Shown: positions 1 through 8,205 of the stretch, in pieces | Layout: every line of letters begins with the position of its first letter | Position numbering within the stretch: the first letter of the stretch is position 1 | Assembly: GCF_001956985.1 (NCBI RefSeq) | Contig: NZ_CP019082.1 | Span: 6,758,001-6,822,000, forward strand | Source: Paludisphaera borealis | GTDB lineage: Bacteria; Planctomycetota; Planctomycetia; Isosphaerales; Isosphaeraceae | Reading direction: 5' to 3' | DNA length: 64,000 nucleotides | Position numbers and translations under genes: made by a program | The notes under the pieces: generated by a model | Databases searched by the model: none | What the model saw: the letters and a program-made list of their open reading frames with translations, nothing else | Told to the model about the DNA's origin: nothing

Positions 1-903
1 CTGAGGCAGGACGTCGGTGAGCTGCCGCAGGTGCTCCTCGCTCTCCTTCAGCGCCGCCGCCGTGCGATTCCGCTCGGTGACGTCGCGGGCGACCTTAGAA
101 GCCCCGACGATCATGCCCTCGCCGTTCCGGATCGGCGAGACGGTGATCGACAGGTCGAGGATCCGGCCGTCCTTCGTCCGACGTCGGGTCTCGAAATGCT
201 CCACCCGCTCGCCTCGGCGGATCTTCGACAGGATACGGGCGATATCGTCGTCGTAACCGGGCGGCGTCAGAAGGGTGATATGCCGGCCGATGATCTCGTC
301 GGCGGAATAGCCGAAGATCCGCTCCGCCGATCGGTTCCAGCTGGTGATGACGCCGTTGAGGTCCTTGCCGACGATGGCGTCGTCCGAGGAGGCGACGATG
401 GCGGCGAGCGTCTGGCTCTCAATCTGGGCGTTCTTTCGGTCGGTGACGTCGGAGACGATCCCGGCCATCCGCAGCGGCGTGCCGTCCGTCGCACGGCTCA
501 TCCGGCCGATCATCTCCACCCAACGAAGCGAGCCGTCGCTGCGATGGAACCGGCCCGTGTAGTAGAACCGCCCTGTGCGAGCCGCCTCCGCCAGGGCCCA
601 CTGATAGGCGGCCGCGTCGTCAGGATGCGCAACCTTGGCGGCGTACTCGGCGGCGTTGATCGGGCTGTCTTCGCGCGTGCGTCCGAAGATCCGGTAGATC
701 TGGTCGTTTTCCCAGTGGACTGTGTCTGTCCGGGCGTCCCACTCGAAGACGCCCACCCCCGCGGCTTCGGCCGCCAACCTCAGGCAGATTTCGCTGCTGC
801 GGACCGCGTCGTCGTAGGTACTCGCGGCGGTTTCTTCTTGAGTCCGCCCGACTCCAGACGCGGGCTCGCGTGATGATTCGCCGTTGGTGACGTCCTGAGA
901 CAT
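1..903 (-). CDS. PAS-domain sensor protein, 3' end cut by window edge
   Basis: The first 301 codons of a cytoplasmic sensor are visible; the gene starts at ATG 903 and continues past the left edge. There are two PAS domains. The first spans about residues 40-160 and ends in the PAC-type motif GIVSDVTDRK. The second spans about 165-285, with IVGKDLNGVITSWNRSAERI near its start and VARDVTERN at its end. No transmembrane segment precedes them, so the sensor is probably soluble. The missing part is expected to hold a histidine kinase or another output domain, but this cannot be seen. The gene diverges from the XPB operon across a 270-base gap. The family is clear; the output and ligand are unknown. 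Confidence 0.85.
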   Translation of the reverse strand, partial: MSQDVTNGESSREPASGVGRTQEETAASTYDDAVRSSEICLRLAAEAAGVGVFEWDARTDTVHWENDQIYRIFGRTREDSPINAAEYAAKVAHPDDAAAYQWALAEAARTGRFYYTGRFHRSDGSLRWVEMIGRMSRATDGTPLRMAGIVSDVTDRKNAQIESQTLAAIVASSDDAIVGKDLNGVITSWNRSAERIFGYSADEIIGRHITLLTPPGYDDDIARILSKIRRGERVEHFETRRRTKDGRILDLSITVSPIRNGEGMIVGASKVARDVTERNRTAAALKESEEHLRQLTDVLPQ

Positions 904-1173
904 GGCTGTTCCAAAATCCAGATGGCGGGATCACGCACTCGTTGCACATGACGAACGCTCGGTTCGTCAGCCGCGCCCTTAGTTGCAGGCAATTACTGCG
1001 CCGTCGAGCATCATGAAACGATAGGATGACGGAATAACGAACGCAATCCCCTTCGATCGTGACCTTGCGAGTCGATCAGGCGGCGTCTAACATGGAGCGT
1101 TCGCGTTCTGGACGACGGAACGACGGAACATCGACGGCCTGTCCGCCACGCCACCTGATCCGGCAAGGAGCCC

Positions 1174-2892
1174 ATGCAGTACAACCCGGCCAACCCGCTG
1201 ATCGTGCAGGGGGATCGGACGATCCTCCTGGAAGTGGACAATCCGTTGCACGCCGAGGCCCGCGATACGATCGCGCCCTTCGCCGAACTGGAGAAGAGCC
1301 CCGAGCACATCCACACGTATCGGCTGACGCCGCTTTCGCTCTGGAACGCGGCCGCGGCCGGCGTCAGCGCCGACGAGATGATCGCGGGCCTGGAAACCTA
1401 CTCGAAGTTTCCGCTTCCGCCCAACCTTCCGGCCGACCTCCGCGACATGGTCAGCCGGTATGGGCGGGTGAAGCTTCAGCGGATCGACGGCCAGCTTCGG
1501 CTGATCACGACGGACCAGCCGCTCATCGAGGAGCTTTCGCGCCAGCGCGGGGTTCGCGAGTACCTGGGCGAGCGGCTCGACGCCGTCAGTTTCGCCGTCG
1601 AAGACCTCGACCGCGGCGTACTCAAGCAAGGGCTGATCGCCGTCGGCTACCCGGCCGAAGACCTCGCCGGCTACGCGCAAGGCGCCGCCCTCGCGGTCGA
1701 GCTTCGCGAGACGATGCGATCGGGCGGCAAGTTCGTGGTTCGTGACTACCAGCGCGGCGCCGTCGACACGTTCCACGCCGGCGGCGACGTCAAGGGGGGC
1801 TCGGGCGTGATCGTCCTGCCTTGCGGCGCGGGGAAGACCATCGTCGGCATCGCGGCCCTGGCGGCGATCAAGACCGAGACCCTCATCCTGACCACCAGCA
1901 CCACCGCCGTCGAGCAGTGGAAGCGCGAGGTTCTCGACAAGACCGACCTCGACGAGTCGCAGGTCGCCACCTACACCGGCGACTCCAAGGGGATCGCCCC
2001 GGTGACCCTGGCGACCTACCAGATCGTCACCTACCGACCCAAGAAGGACGGCGACTTCCCGCACTTCGGCCTCTTCAACCAGCGCGACTGGGGCCTGATC
2101 ATTTATGACGAGGTCCACCTCTTGCCCGCGCCCGTCTTCCGGATCACCGCCGACATCCAGGCGCGGCGACGCCTCGGCCTGACCGCCACCCTCGTCCGCG
2201 AAGACCATCGCGAGGAAGACGTCTTCAGCCTGATCGGCCCCAAGAAGTACGACGTCCCCTGGCGCGTGCTCGAATCGAAGGGCTGGATCGCCGAGGCGCA
2301 GTGCCACGAAGTCCGGCTCGGGCTGCCGCCGGCGCTCCGCATGGAATACGCCATCGCCGAGTGGCGCGACAAGTTCCGGCTGGCCAGCGAGAGCCCGACC
2401 AAGGACGACCTCGTCGAACTGCTGCTCGAGCACCACAATCACCCTGAGGATCGCGTGCTGGTGATCGGCCAGTACATCAAGCAGCTCCGCCGGATCTCCG
2501 AGCGGTTCGACATCCCGATCATCACGGGCTCGACCACGAATTCCGAGCGTGAAGACCTTTACGGCCGGTTCCGCGCCGGGGCGATCCGCCGGCTGGTGCT
2601 GTCGAAGGTCGGCAACTTCGCCATCGACCTGCCCGACGCCAACGTGATGGTCCAGGTGTCGGGCACGTTCGGGAGCCGACAGGAGGAGGCGCAGCGGCTG
2701 GGCCGAATCCTCCGTCCCAAGGAGGGCGAGCGGCCCGCGTGTTTCTATACACTCGTAACGCGCGACACCCGCGAGATGGACTTCGCGCACCATCGCCAGC
2801 TCTTCTTGACCGAGCAAGGCTACAGCTACGAGATCGTCGACGAATCCGAGCTTTCCGCGCGGCTGCTGGCCGCGTCGGAACCGGCCGGATGA
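1174..2892 (+). CDS. XPB/ERCC3-type DNA helicase
   Basis: This is a 572-residue superfamily 2 helicase of the XPB (RAD25/ERCC3) family, an ATP-driven DNA translocase used in nucleotide excision repair. An N-terminal domain (about 1-190) precedes the motor. Seen motifs are Walker A LPCGAGKT, the DEVH box in IYDEVHLLP, the TAT motif followed by the XPB-specific RED signature in LTATLVRED, and motif VI in EEAQRLGRILRPK. The start has AAGGAG eight bases upstream. Two same-strand genes follow closely and look like XPB partners. The gene resembles the free-standing XPB of actinobacteria and archaea rather than UvrB or RecG. The helicase family is certain; the repair role is inferred. Confidence 0.93.
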   Translation: MQYNPANPLIVQGDRTILLEVDNPLHAEARDTIAPFAELEKSPEHIHTYRLTPLSLWNAAAAGVSADEMIAGLETYSKFPLPPNLPADLRDMVSRYGRVKLQRIDGQLRLITTDQPLIEELSRQRGVREYLGERLDAVSFAVEDLDRGVLKQGLIAVGYPAEDLAGYAQGAALAVELRETMRSGGKFVVRDYQRGAVDTFHAGGDVKGGSGVIVLPCGAGKTIVGIAALAAIKTETLILTTSTTAVEQWKREVLDKTDLDESQVATYTGDSKGIAPVTLATYQIVTYRPKKDGDFPHFGLFNQRDWGLIIYDEVHLLPAPVFRITADIQARRRLGLTATLVREDHREEDVFSLIGPKKYDVPWRVLESKGWIAEAQCHEVRLGLPPALRMEYAIAEWRDKFRLASESPTKDDLVELLLEHHNHPEDRVLVIGQYIKQLRRISERFDIPIITGSTTNSEREDLYGRFRAGAIRRLVLSKVGNFAIDLPDANVMVQVSGTFGSRQEEAQRLGRILRPKEGERPACFYTLVTRDTREMDFAHHRQLFLTEQGYSYEIVDESELSARLLAASEPAG

Positions 2893-2966
2893 CGGCTCAC
2901 CGTGTTCTCGAGCGGACCGCCGCGAAGCTCACCACTGGACCCTGACCCCGACCTGGACCCGCCCTG

Positions 2967-3191
2967 ATGACACGAGCGATCGCCCGGATTCCTGTCAAGC
3001 TACATAAGAACGTGACGTTGATACGCACGTCCGAGCCCGTGCTCGCCGAAGAGTTACTGGCCAGGAAGACGCTCGCGCGGCTAATCCTCGCGAGGCTCTC
3101 CGAGACGATCCTGCTGGTCAAGCCCGACGAGGCCGACGCGGCCGTCGACGAGCTGAGAAAAATGGGCCAGACACCCCGGATCGTGCGCTGA
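2967..3191 (+). CDS. 74-residue p8/Tfb5-like small protein
   Basis: This small protein lies 74 bases after the XPB gene and 18 bases before the p52-like gene. The predicted order is strand (VTLIRTS), helix (PVLAEELLARKTLARLIL), strand (ETILLVK), helix (DEADAAVDELRKMG), short strand. Length and order match eukaryotic p8/TTDA/Tfb5, a roughly 70-residue TFIIH subunit that pairs with the C-terminus of p52 and stimulates XPB. The C-terminal 60 residues of the neighbouring 771-residue protein have the same layout, as p52 does with p8. No strong ribosome site precedes the ATG, so translation may be coupled. The assignment rests on topology and context, not strong identity. Otherwise it is a conserved-looking hypothetical protein. 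Confidence 0.7.
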   Translation: MTRAIARIPVKLHKNVTLIRTSEPVLAEELLARKTLARLILARLSETILLVKPDEADAAVDELRKMGQTPRIVR

Positions 3192-3209
3192 GGCGAGGAA
3201 AACGACGTC

Positions 3210-5525
3210 ATGGCCTCGAATTCCAGCATCAACGCAACGGTCCACCGGCCGACGGCCGATCCGAATTCCCCGAACGCGAACGCGAACGCGAACGCCGACC
3301 CGCGTTTCACGTTTCGGTCGTTGCTGGCCAGACACCCGTTCGCCACGCTCCGGGCGATCGCCGCGCGTCGGGGCCTCGAATCGGAGGCCGTCCGCGCCAG
3401 CACGCTGGCCGGCGAGCTGACCGACGAGCTTGATTCGCCGGCCGTCCTCTCGGCGATCCGGGCCGATCTGGACGACGACGCCCGGCTGGCCTTGTCGCTG
3501 TTCGGCCTGACCGACTCGCCGAGCTGGCCGTTGTCGGGCCTGAAGCACGCGCTGTCGGTCCTGGGGGCGACGGCCGAGAGCGTCGTCGTCGGGCTCCTCG
3601 AGCGCGGGCTGCTCGCGCTTGACCCCGGAGTCGAAGCCGGGCCCGGGCAGCCGTTCGATTTCGCCGCCCGCATGGCTTCGGTCGGGTCGGACGAGTTGGA
3701 GCTTTGGGTCCATCCGGCGCTGTCGCACGGGGTGCGCATCCGGCCGCCGTCGCGGGCCGTCCTGCCGGCCGCCGGTCCGGTCGGCCAGATCCGCGAGCCC
3801 GACGGCCTCGAACCGATCTTGCGACTGGCCGCCTTGTGGCAGCGGACCGGCGCCGAGCCGCTCCGCCGAACCCAGCAAGGAACCCTTTACAAACGCGACC
3901 GGGAACGAATCGAGGAAGACCCCGTCCTCTCCGGCCCCGTCAGCGACGCACTCGCGGAACTCCCTGCGATGGCGACGCTCTGGCTCGGCCTGGCTCGACG
4001 CGTGGGCCTCGTCCATCTGGACCCGGGCGGCGAATTCTTCCTGGCCGCGTCCGCTGAATTCTGGACCGAAAACGCGGTCCACCTGCCGCAGATGATCGCC
4101 TCCGGCTGGCTGGGCTTGCGCACCTGGCTCGAATGGGCCGAACCGTCCGCGGAAGCGCCGTCGGCCGGCCTTCCCCTCGTGTTCCTTCGCCCCGCCCTCT
4201 TGCTCTGGCTGGCGAGCCTGGCCCCCGACACCTGGGTGACGCTCGACGACCTGGCCGAGCACTTGACCGCCATCGCCCACGGATGGGACCGGACGGCGTT
4301 CACCGAAACTCCCGGCGCGTCCGCGGCGACCGCCCGCCGCGCCTCGAAGTCGGCCGCCAAGCGAGGACCGCAAGCGCCCCGCGAATCCCCGGCCAGTCGC
4401 GCGCTCGGCCGTGTTTTGCTCGGCGGGGGATACGCGATGGGCCTGGTGCGCGTGGGAGAAGAAAAATCCACCGACCGCAGGGCCGTCCAGCTCACACCAC
4501 TGGGGCGTTACGTCCTGGGCCTCGGCCCGCCGCCACCGCCGCGCCCGACGTTCGAGCACTTCCTGTTCGTGCAGCCCAACCTCGAAGTGATCGCCTACCG
4601 GCAGGGGCTCACCCCGCCCTTGATCGGCCGGCTCAGTCGGTTCGCCTGGTGGACCAAGATCGGCGCGGCGATGGAGTTGAAGCTGACGCAGGAATCGGTC
4701 GCGCTCGGCCTCGAATGGAACCTCTCGCCCTCGCTGATGCTCGAGATCCTGGCACGGCACAGTCAGCGCGCGCTTCCGGGGAGCGTGAAAGACGCCATCG
4801 ACCGCTGGGCCAGCCGCCGCGAGCGCGTCACGATGTACACGGCCGCCACCCTCATGGAGTTCAGCGCGCAGGCCGACCGCGACCGCGCCGCGACCGCGTG
4901 GACCGAAGACGGCGAGGGCAAGGCGTTCATCCCCGTCGGCGATCGGTTTCTCCTGGTCGAGAACGCTCAGCACGTTCCAACCAGCCGGATCAGCACCACG
5001 GCGGTGCGCGACTATCGGCTTCCTCCCGAGCGCTGCGTCTCCGTCGAGGCCGACGGCGTGACGCTCGCGCTCGATCCGTCGCGGTCCGACCTTCTGATCG
5101 ACGCCGAACTGGCCCGATTCGCCGACGAAGAACCGACCCCGGACGCCGATCGCCCAGGCGGATCGCGACCGTCGGCGCGGCGGTTCCAGGTCACGGCCGC
5201 GTCGCTGGCGCGGGCCTTCGACATCGGCATGACCGCGGCGCTGCTATCCGACTGGTTCCAGAGGCGGACGGGCGGCGACCTCCCGCCCGCCGTCGGCCTG
5301 ATGGTTCGGCCGGCCTTGCTTGGAGCCAAGCCGTGGAAGGCCCAGCGGCGGCTCGTGCTCAACGTCCCGACCGCCGAGCTGCTTGAGGGGGTCCTCCAGC
5401 ATCCGGCCACGCGCTCGCTGCTGGGAGATCGGCTCGGCCCGGTCTCGGCCGTCGTCCCCGAAGACTGCGTCGATCAGCTCCGGGCCGCCTTGAAAACGCT
5501 GGGCGTCGAGATCGACGTTTCTTGA
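3210..5525 (+). CDS. p52/Tfb2-like XPB partner (helicase-associated domain protein)
   Basis: This 771-residue protein has no helicase motifs of its own. An N-terminal helical, winged-helix-like region (about 30-130) is followed by a variable middle. At about 445-600 lies a domain of the type annotated as XPB/Ssl2 N-terminal or Helicase_C_3, beginning HFLFVQPNLEVIAYRQG and including KLTQESVALGL and DAIDRWASRRERVTMY. From memory this aligns well with the clutch region of human p52 (FIVVETNYRLYAY, VTRESVQQAI, DQIRLWELERDRLRF). The last 60 residues form a p8-like strand-helix-strand-helix unit. GAGGAA precedes the ATG. A comparable gene sits beside XPB in actinobacteria. The likely role is to anchor or regulate the XPB motor. 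Confidence 0.75.
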   Translation: MASNSSINATVHRPTADPNSPNANANANADPRFTFRSLLARHPFATLRAIAARRGLESEAVRASTLAGELTDELDSPAVLSAIRADLDDDARLALSLFGLTDSPSWPLSGLKHALSVLGATAESVVVGLLERGLLALDPGVEAGPGQPFDFAARMASVGSDELELWVHPALSHGVRIRPPSRAVLPAAGPVGQIREPDGLEPILRLAALWQRTGAEPLRRTQQGTLYKRDRERIEEDPVLSGPVSDALAELPAMATLWLGLARRVGLVHLDPGGEFFLAASAEFWTENAVHLPQMIASGWLGLRTWLEWAEPSAEAPSAGLPLVFLRPALLLWLASLAPDTWVTLDDLAEHLTAIAHGWDRTAFTETPGASAATARRASKSAAKRGPQAPRESPASRALGRVLLGGGYAMGLVRVGEEKSTDRRAVQLTPLGRYVLGLGPPPPPRPTFEHFLFVQPNLEVIAYRQGLTPPLIGRLSRFAWWTKIGAAMELKLTQESVALGLEWNLSPSLMLEILARHSQRALPGSVKDAIDRWASRRERVTMYTAATLMEFSAQADRDRAATAWTEDGEGKAFIPVGDRFLLVENAQHVPTSRISTTAVRDYRLPPERCVSVEADGVTLALDPSRSDLLIDAELARFADEEPTPDADRPGGSRPSARRFQVTAASLARAFDIGMTAALLSDWFQRRTGGDLPPAVGLMVRPALLGAKPWKAQRRLVLNVPTAELLEGVLQHPATRSLLGDRLGPVSAVVPEDCVDQLRAALKTLGVEIDVS

Positions 5526-5551
5526 AAACTCGTCCGACTTCAGCCGGTCGC

Positions 5552-6250
5552 TTAAAGCGCCTTGAGCTTGATGTTGCGGAACTCGATCCGACCGCGCTCC
5601 GCTTCCAGGCCCAGGTATCCCCGAGGGACGCCGCAGCCCTTCCACTGGTTCGCGACCACGCCGTTCACCCAGAGGGTCACCAGTCGCCCCTTGCAGGTCA
5701 GCTCGTAGGTATTCCACTCGCCGGCCGGCTTGACCCGGTTCTCGGCGACCTCCTTTTCCAGGTTGAACGGCTTGATGGCGGAGGCCGCAAACGTCTCGCC
5801 GACGAGGTATCCGCCCTTCGCGTCGCCGCACTCGGCCTTGTGCCACATCCTGGCGTCGTTCGAGTTGCGAACGAAGATCCCCGCGCGGTCGTTCGTCGCC
5901 GTCGCGCCCGGCTCCGGTCGGAACCGCCACTCGACATGAAGGATGAAGTCGAGCAGCACCTGGTCGAGCCGGAGCCATTCCCGGCCTCCACCGGCCGGGG
6001 CGCACGACAGGACGCCGGACGCCGAATCGAGCTTCCAGGGCGAATCCTCCGGCAGCTCGCCGCCGGCGGGGATCGGCTCGCGCGTCCAGGCGTCGAGCCC
6101 CGCGCTGGTCGCCCCCAGCAAGTCGCTCCAGCCGCCGCCGTCGCTCTCCAGCGCGCTGGGGACGTCCTTGGCGTTCTGAGCGCCCGACATGACCAGGGTC
6201 GCCAGGCAAGCGACGATCGCAAGCCGTTTCCGCGCGCGAGAATCAAACAT
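5552..6250 (-). CDS. Exported DUF1080 (3-keto-disaccharide hydrolase-like) protein
   Basis: This 232-residue protein begins with a signal peptide (MFDSRARKRLAIVACLATL). A single jelly-roll, LamG-like DUF1080 domain fills the rest. Typical family features are WSDLLGA near the start, ILHVEWRFRPEPG, NDRAGIFVRNSND, GEWNTYELTCKG and IEFRNIKLK at the end. Many planctomycete members are annotated as 3-keto-disaccharide hydrolases, but this short form has no partner oxidoreductase nearby. ATG 6250 was chosen over a longer reading frame because GGAGGAG lies about nine bases upstream and the signal peptide starts there. It converges with the p52-like gene. Confidence 0.8.
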   Translation of the reverse strand: MFDSRARKRLAIVACLATLVMSGAQNAKDVPSALESDGGGWSDLLGATSAGLDAWTREPIPAGGELPEDSPWKLDSASGVLSCAPAGGGREWLRLDQVLLDFILHVEWRFRPEPGATATNDRAGIFVRNSNDARMWHKAECGDAKGGYLVGETFAASAIKPFNLEKEVAENRVKPAGEWNTYELTCKGRLVTLWVNGVVANQWKGCGVPRGYLGLEAERGRIEFRNIKLKAL

Positions 6251-6565
6251 CGGACGGTCTCCTCCAGCAGACTTCGAGGCGGGGCCGGCGCTTCGTCGCC
6301 CGACTCCCCAGAGAGCCTCATTGTAGGGCCGCCCGAAACCCGGCCACAACCGTCTGGCGCGGAACGCCAGTGGCACAAACGCATTACGCACGAGCAATCA
6401 CCGCCGCCTGACTGCACTCACTGGTCGCACGGGCGGCCGAATCGCGGACTCTCCCTTGATTCGAGAGGCTCGGTCTGATCGAATGTTTATGACCGCCCTC
6501 GGAATGCGTCCGGAGGCGGCGCGCGGATTTCGGGGGGAGGTTTCGAGGGTGGGGGTATCGAGCCG
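6251..6565. other. Divergent intergenic region
   Basis: This 315-base gap separates the DUF1080 gene and ald, which are transcribed away from each other, so both promoters should lie here. A small dyad (CTGGCG, five-base loop, CGCCAG) sits near 6354. I see no convincing promoter hexamers or gene. Confidence 0.4.
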
Positions 6566-7711
6566 ATGATTGTTGGGGTGCCGAAGGAGATCAAGGCCGA
6601 CGAGTACCGGGTGGCGATGCTCCCGGTCGGCGTCGAGGAACTCACCGGCGCGGGGCACTCGGTTCTCATCGAAGCCGGCGCGGGGCTGGGGAGCGGCATC
6701 GCCGACGCCCAGTACGAGTCCGCGGGGGCGTCGATCGTTCGCGCACCGGCCGAGATCTGGTCGAAGGCCGAGCTGATCGTGAAGGTCAAGGAACCCTTGC
6801 CCACGGAATGGCCGCACATCCGGCCGGGGCAGGTGCTCTTCACCTACTTCCACTTCGCGGCCGACGAGGCGTTGACTCGCGCGGTCCTCGCCAGCGACGC
6901 GACGGCCATCGCCTACGAGACCCTGCGCGACGCGCGCGGCGGGCTCCCTCTGTTGACGCCGATGAGCGAGGTCGCCGGCCGGATGAGCATCCAGGAGGGT
7001 GCCAAGTTCCTCGAACGGCCTCAGGAAGGGCGAGGGATCTTGCTCTCGGGGGTTCCGGGCGTGGCACCGGCCGACGTCGCCGTGCTGGGCGGGGGCGTGG
7101 TAGGGTCGAACGCCGCCAAGGTCGCCGCCGGCATGGGAGCGAACGTCACGATCCTCGACGTCAATCTCGATCGGCTCAGGTATCTCGACGACATCTCGCC
7201 CCCGAACGTGACGACGCTCTATTCCGACCGGCACACGATTCGCGAGGCCATCGAGCGGGCCGATCTCGTCATCGGCGCGGTCTTGATCATCGGCGCGCGG
7301 GCGCCCCGCCTGGTTCGTCGCGACGATCTCCGGCGGATGAAGCCCGGCGCGGTGATCGTCGACGTCGCCATCGACCAGGGAGGCTGCGTCGAGACCAGCC
7401 GGCCCACGACGCACCACAGCCCCACCTACGTCATTGACGGCATCGTCCACTATTGCGTGACGAACATGCCCGGCGCGGTGGGGCGGACCAGCACATACGC
7501 GCTGTGCAACGTCACCCTTCCCTACGTTCTCCAATTCGCGGAGCACGGCTGGCGAAGCGTCGCAAGCCGCGACCCCGGCGTCGCCGAGGGCGTCAACATC
7601 GACCAGGGCCGAGTGACCAACCGGGCCGTCGCCAGGACTTTCGACCTTCCCTACGAAGAATGGACCGATCGCCCCCCCGCGGCGACTTCGGCCCCGATCG
7701 TCACGGGATGA
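6566..7711 (+). CDS. ald: Alanine dehydrogenase
   Basis: This 381-residue enzyme interconverts L-alanine and pyruvate plus ammonia with NAD. The N-terminus MIVGVPKEIKADEYRVAMLP is classic. Substrate-site residues are visible as the lysine in IVKVKEP and the histidine in FTYFHFA. The Rossmann motif is VLGGGVVGSNAAKVAAGMG, followed by an acidic residue at the end of the next strand (TILDVN). The active-site aspartate is in VDVAIDQGG, and the family signature NMPGAVGRTSTYAL is present. Length is normal for the family (about 370). It stands alone; the next gene is 115 bases downstream. Confidence 0.95.
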   Translation: MIVGVPKEIKADEYRVAMLPVGVEELTGAGHSVLIEAGAGLGSGIADAQYESAGASIVRAPAEIWSKAELIVKVKEPLPTEWPHIRPGQVLFTYFHFAADEALTRAVLASDATAIAYETLRDARGGLPLLTPMSEVAGRMSIQEGAKFLERPQEGRGILLSGVPGVAPADVAVLGGGVVGSNAAKVAAGMGANVTILDVNLDRLRYLDDISPPNVTTLYSDRHTIREAIERADLVIGAVLIIGARAPRLVRRDDLRRMKPGAVIVDVAIDQGGCVETSRPTTHHSPTYVIDGIVHYCVTNMPGAVGRTSTYALCNVTLPYVLQFAEHGWRSVASRDPGVAEGVNIDQGRVTNRAVARTFDLPYEEWTDRPPAATSAPIVTG

Positions 7712-7826
7712 GGTCGCGATCACGATCCACTTGCAACGTCGGCCGGCGACGCGGGACGCATAAGTCAGGCGGTCGCCGGACCGGTATTTCCAATTTCTTT
7801 TTTCCTTAAAGGGAGAGCAGACGACC

Positions 7827-8156
7827 ATGGGTCACGACGAACACGAACACGACGAACACGAGCATGACCACGATCACGACCACGAGCACGACGTCGAAGA
7901 GGCCCTGGAAGAGGCGCTCGAGCTCGACACCCAGAGCCAGATCTTCCTGGAGATGAGGCGTCAGAACCTGGATCTGCTGCGGATCGCCTCGGAGGTCGCC
8001 GGCTACGGCGGCAATCACGGCCCGCTCAAGCCGGGCGACGTCCGCAACGCGCTGCGGAACATCTGGGACGTCTTCGCCGAGTTCTATTCGTGGGTCGACC
8101 CGGAAGAGGACGAGGGCGACGATGAAGAGGACGAAGGTGACGAGGACGAAGAATGA
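7827..8156 (+). CDS. His/Asp-rich small protein, function unknown
   Basis: This 109-residue protein has three parts. The first 21 residues are almost all His, Asp and Glu (MGHDEHEHDEHEHDHDHDHE), which suggests metal binding. Residues about 23-85 form a helical core (EALELDTQSQIFLEMRRQNL, NALRNIWDVFAEFYSWV). The last 20 are nearly all acidic. AAAGGGAGAG lies about 13 bases upstream of the ATG. No known domain is recognised. It lies between ald and mtnA, 49 bases before mtnA, so it may share a transcript with the latter. A nickel, zinc or cobalt chaperone or store is one possibility; the tails could instead be plain low-complexity sequence. Confidence 0.75.
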   Translation: MGHDEHEHDEHEHDHDHDHEHDVEEALEEALELDTQSQIFLEMRRQNLDLLRIASEVAGYGGNHGPLKPGDVRNALRNIWDVFAEFYSWVDPEEDEGDDEEDEGDEDEE

Positions 8157-8205
8157 GCACCGAAACGAACTGGGCTGAGGGCTCTCGAACGGGAGTCGAC
8201 CGCTG

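Noticed and set aside
1087-2817. 576-codon minus-strand ORF opposite the XPB gene
   Set aside because: It is a shadow of the helicase codons, with no family features and composition typical of antisense frames.
1174-5525. XPB operon read as a phage-defence helicase system
   Set aside because: There is no nuclease, methylase or defence-island neighbour, and the motifs are those of repair/TFIIH-type XPB.
6371-6390. Sigma-54-like TGGCAC upstream of ald
   Set aside because: The second element is at the wrong distance and does not match TTGC.
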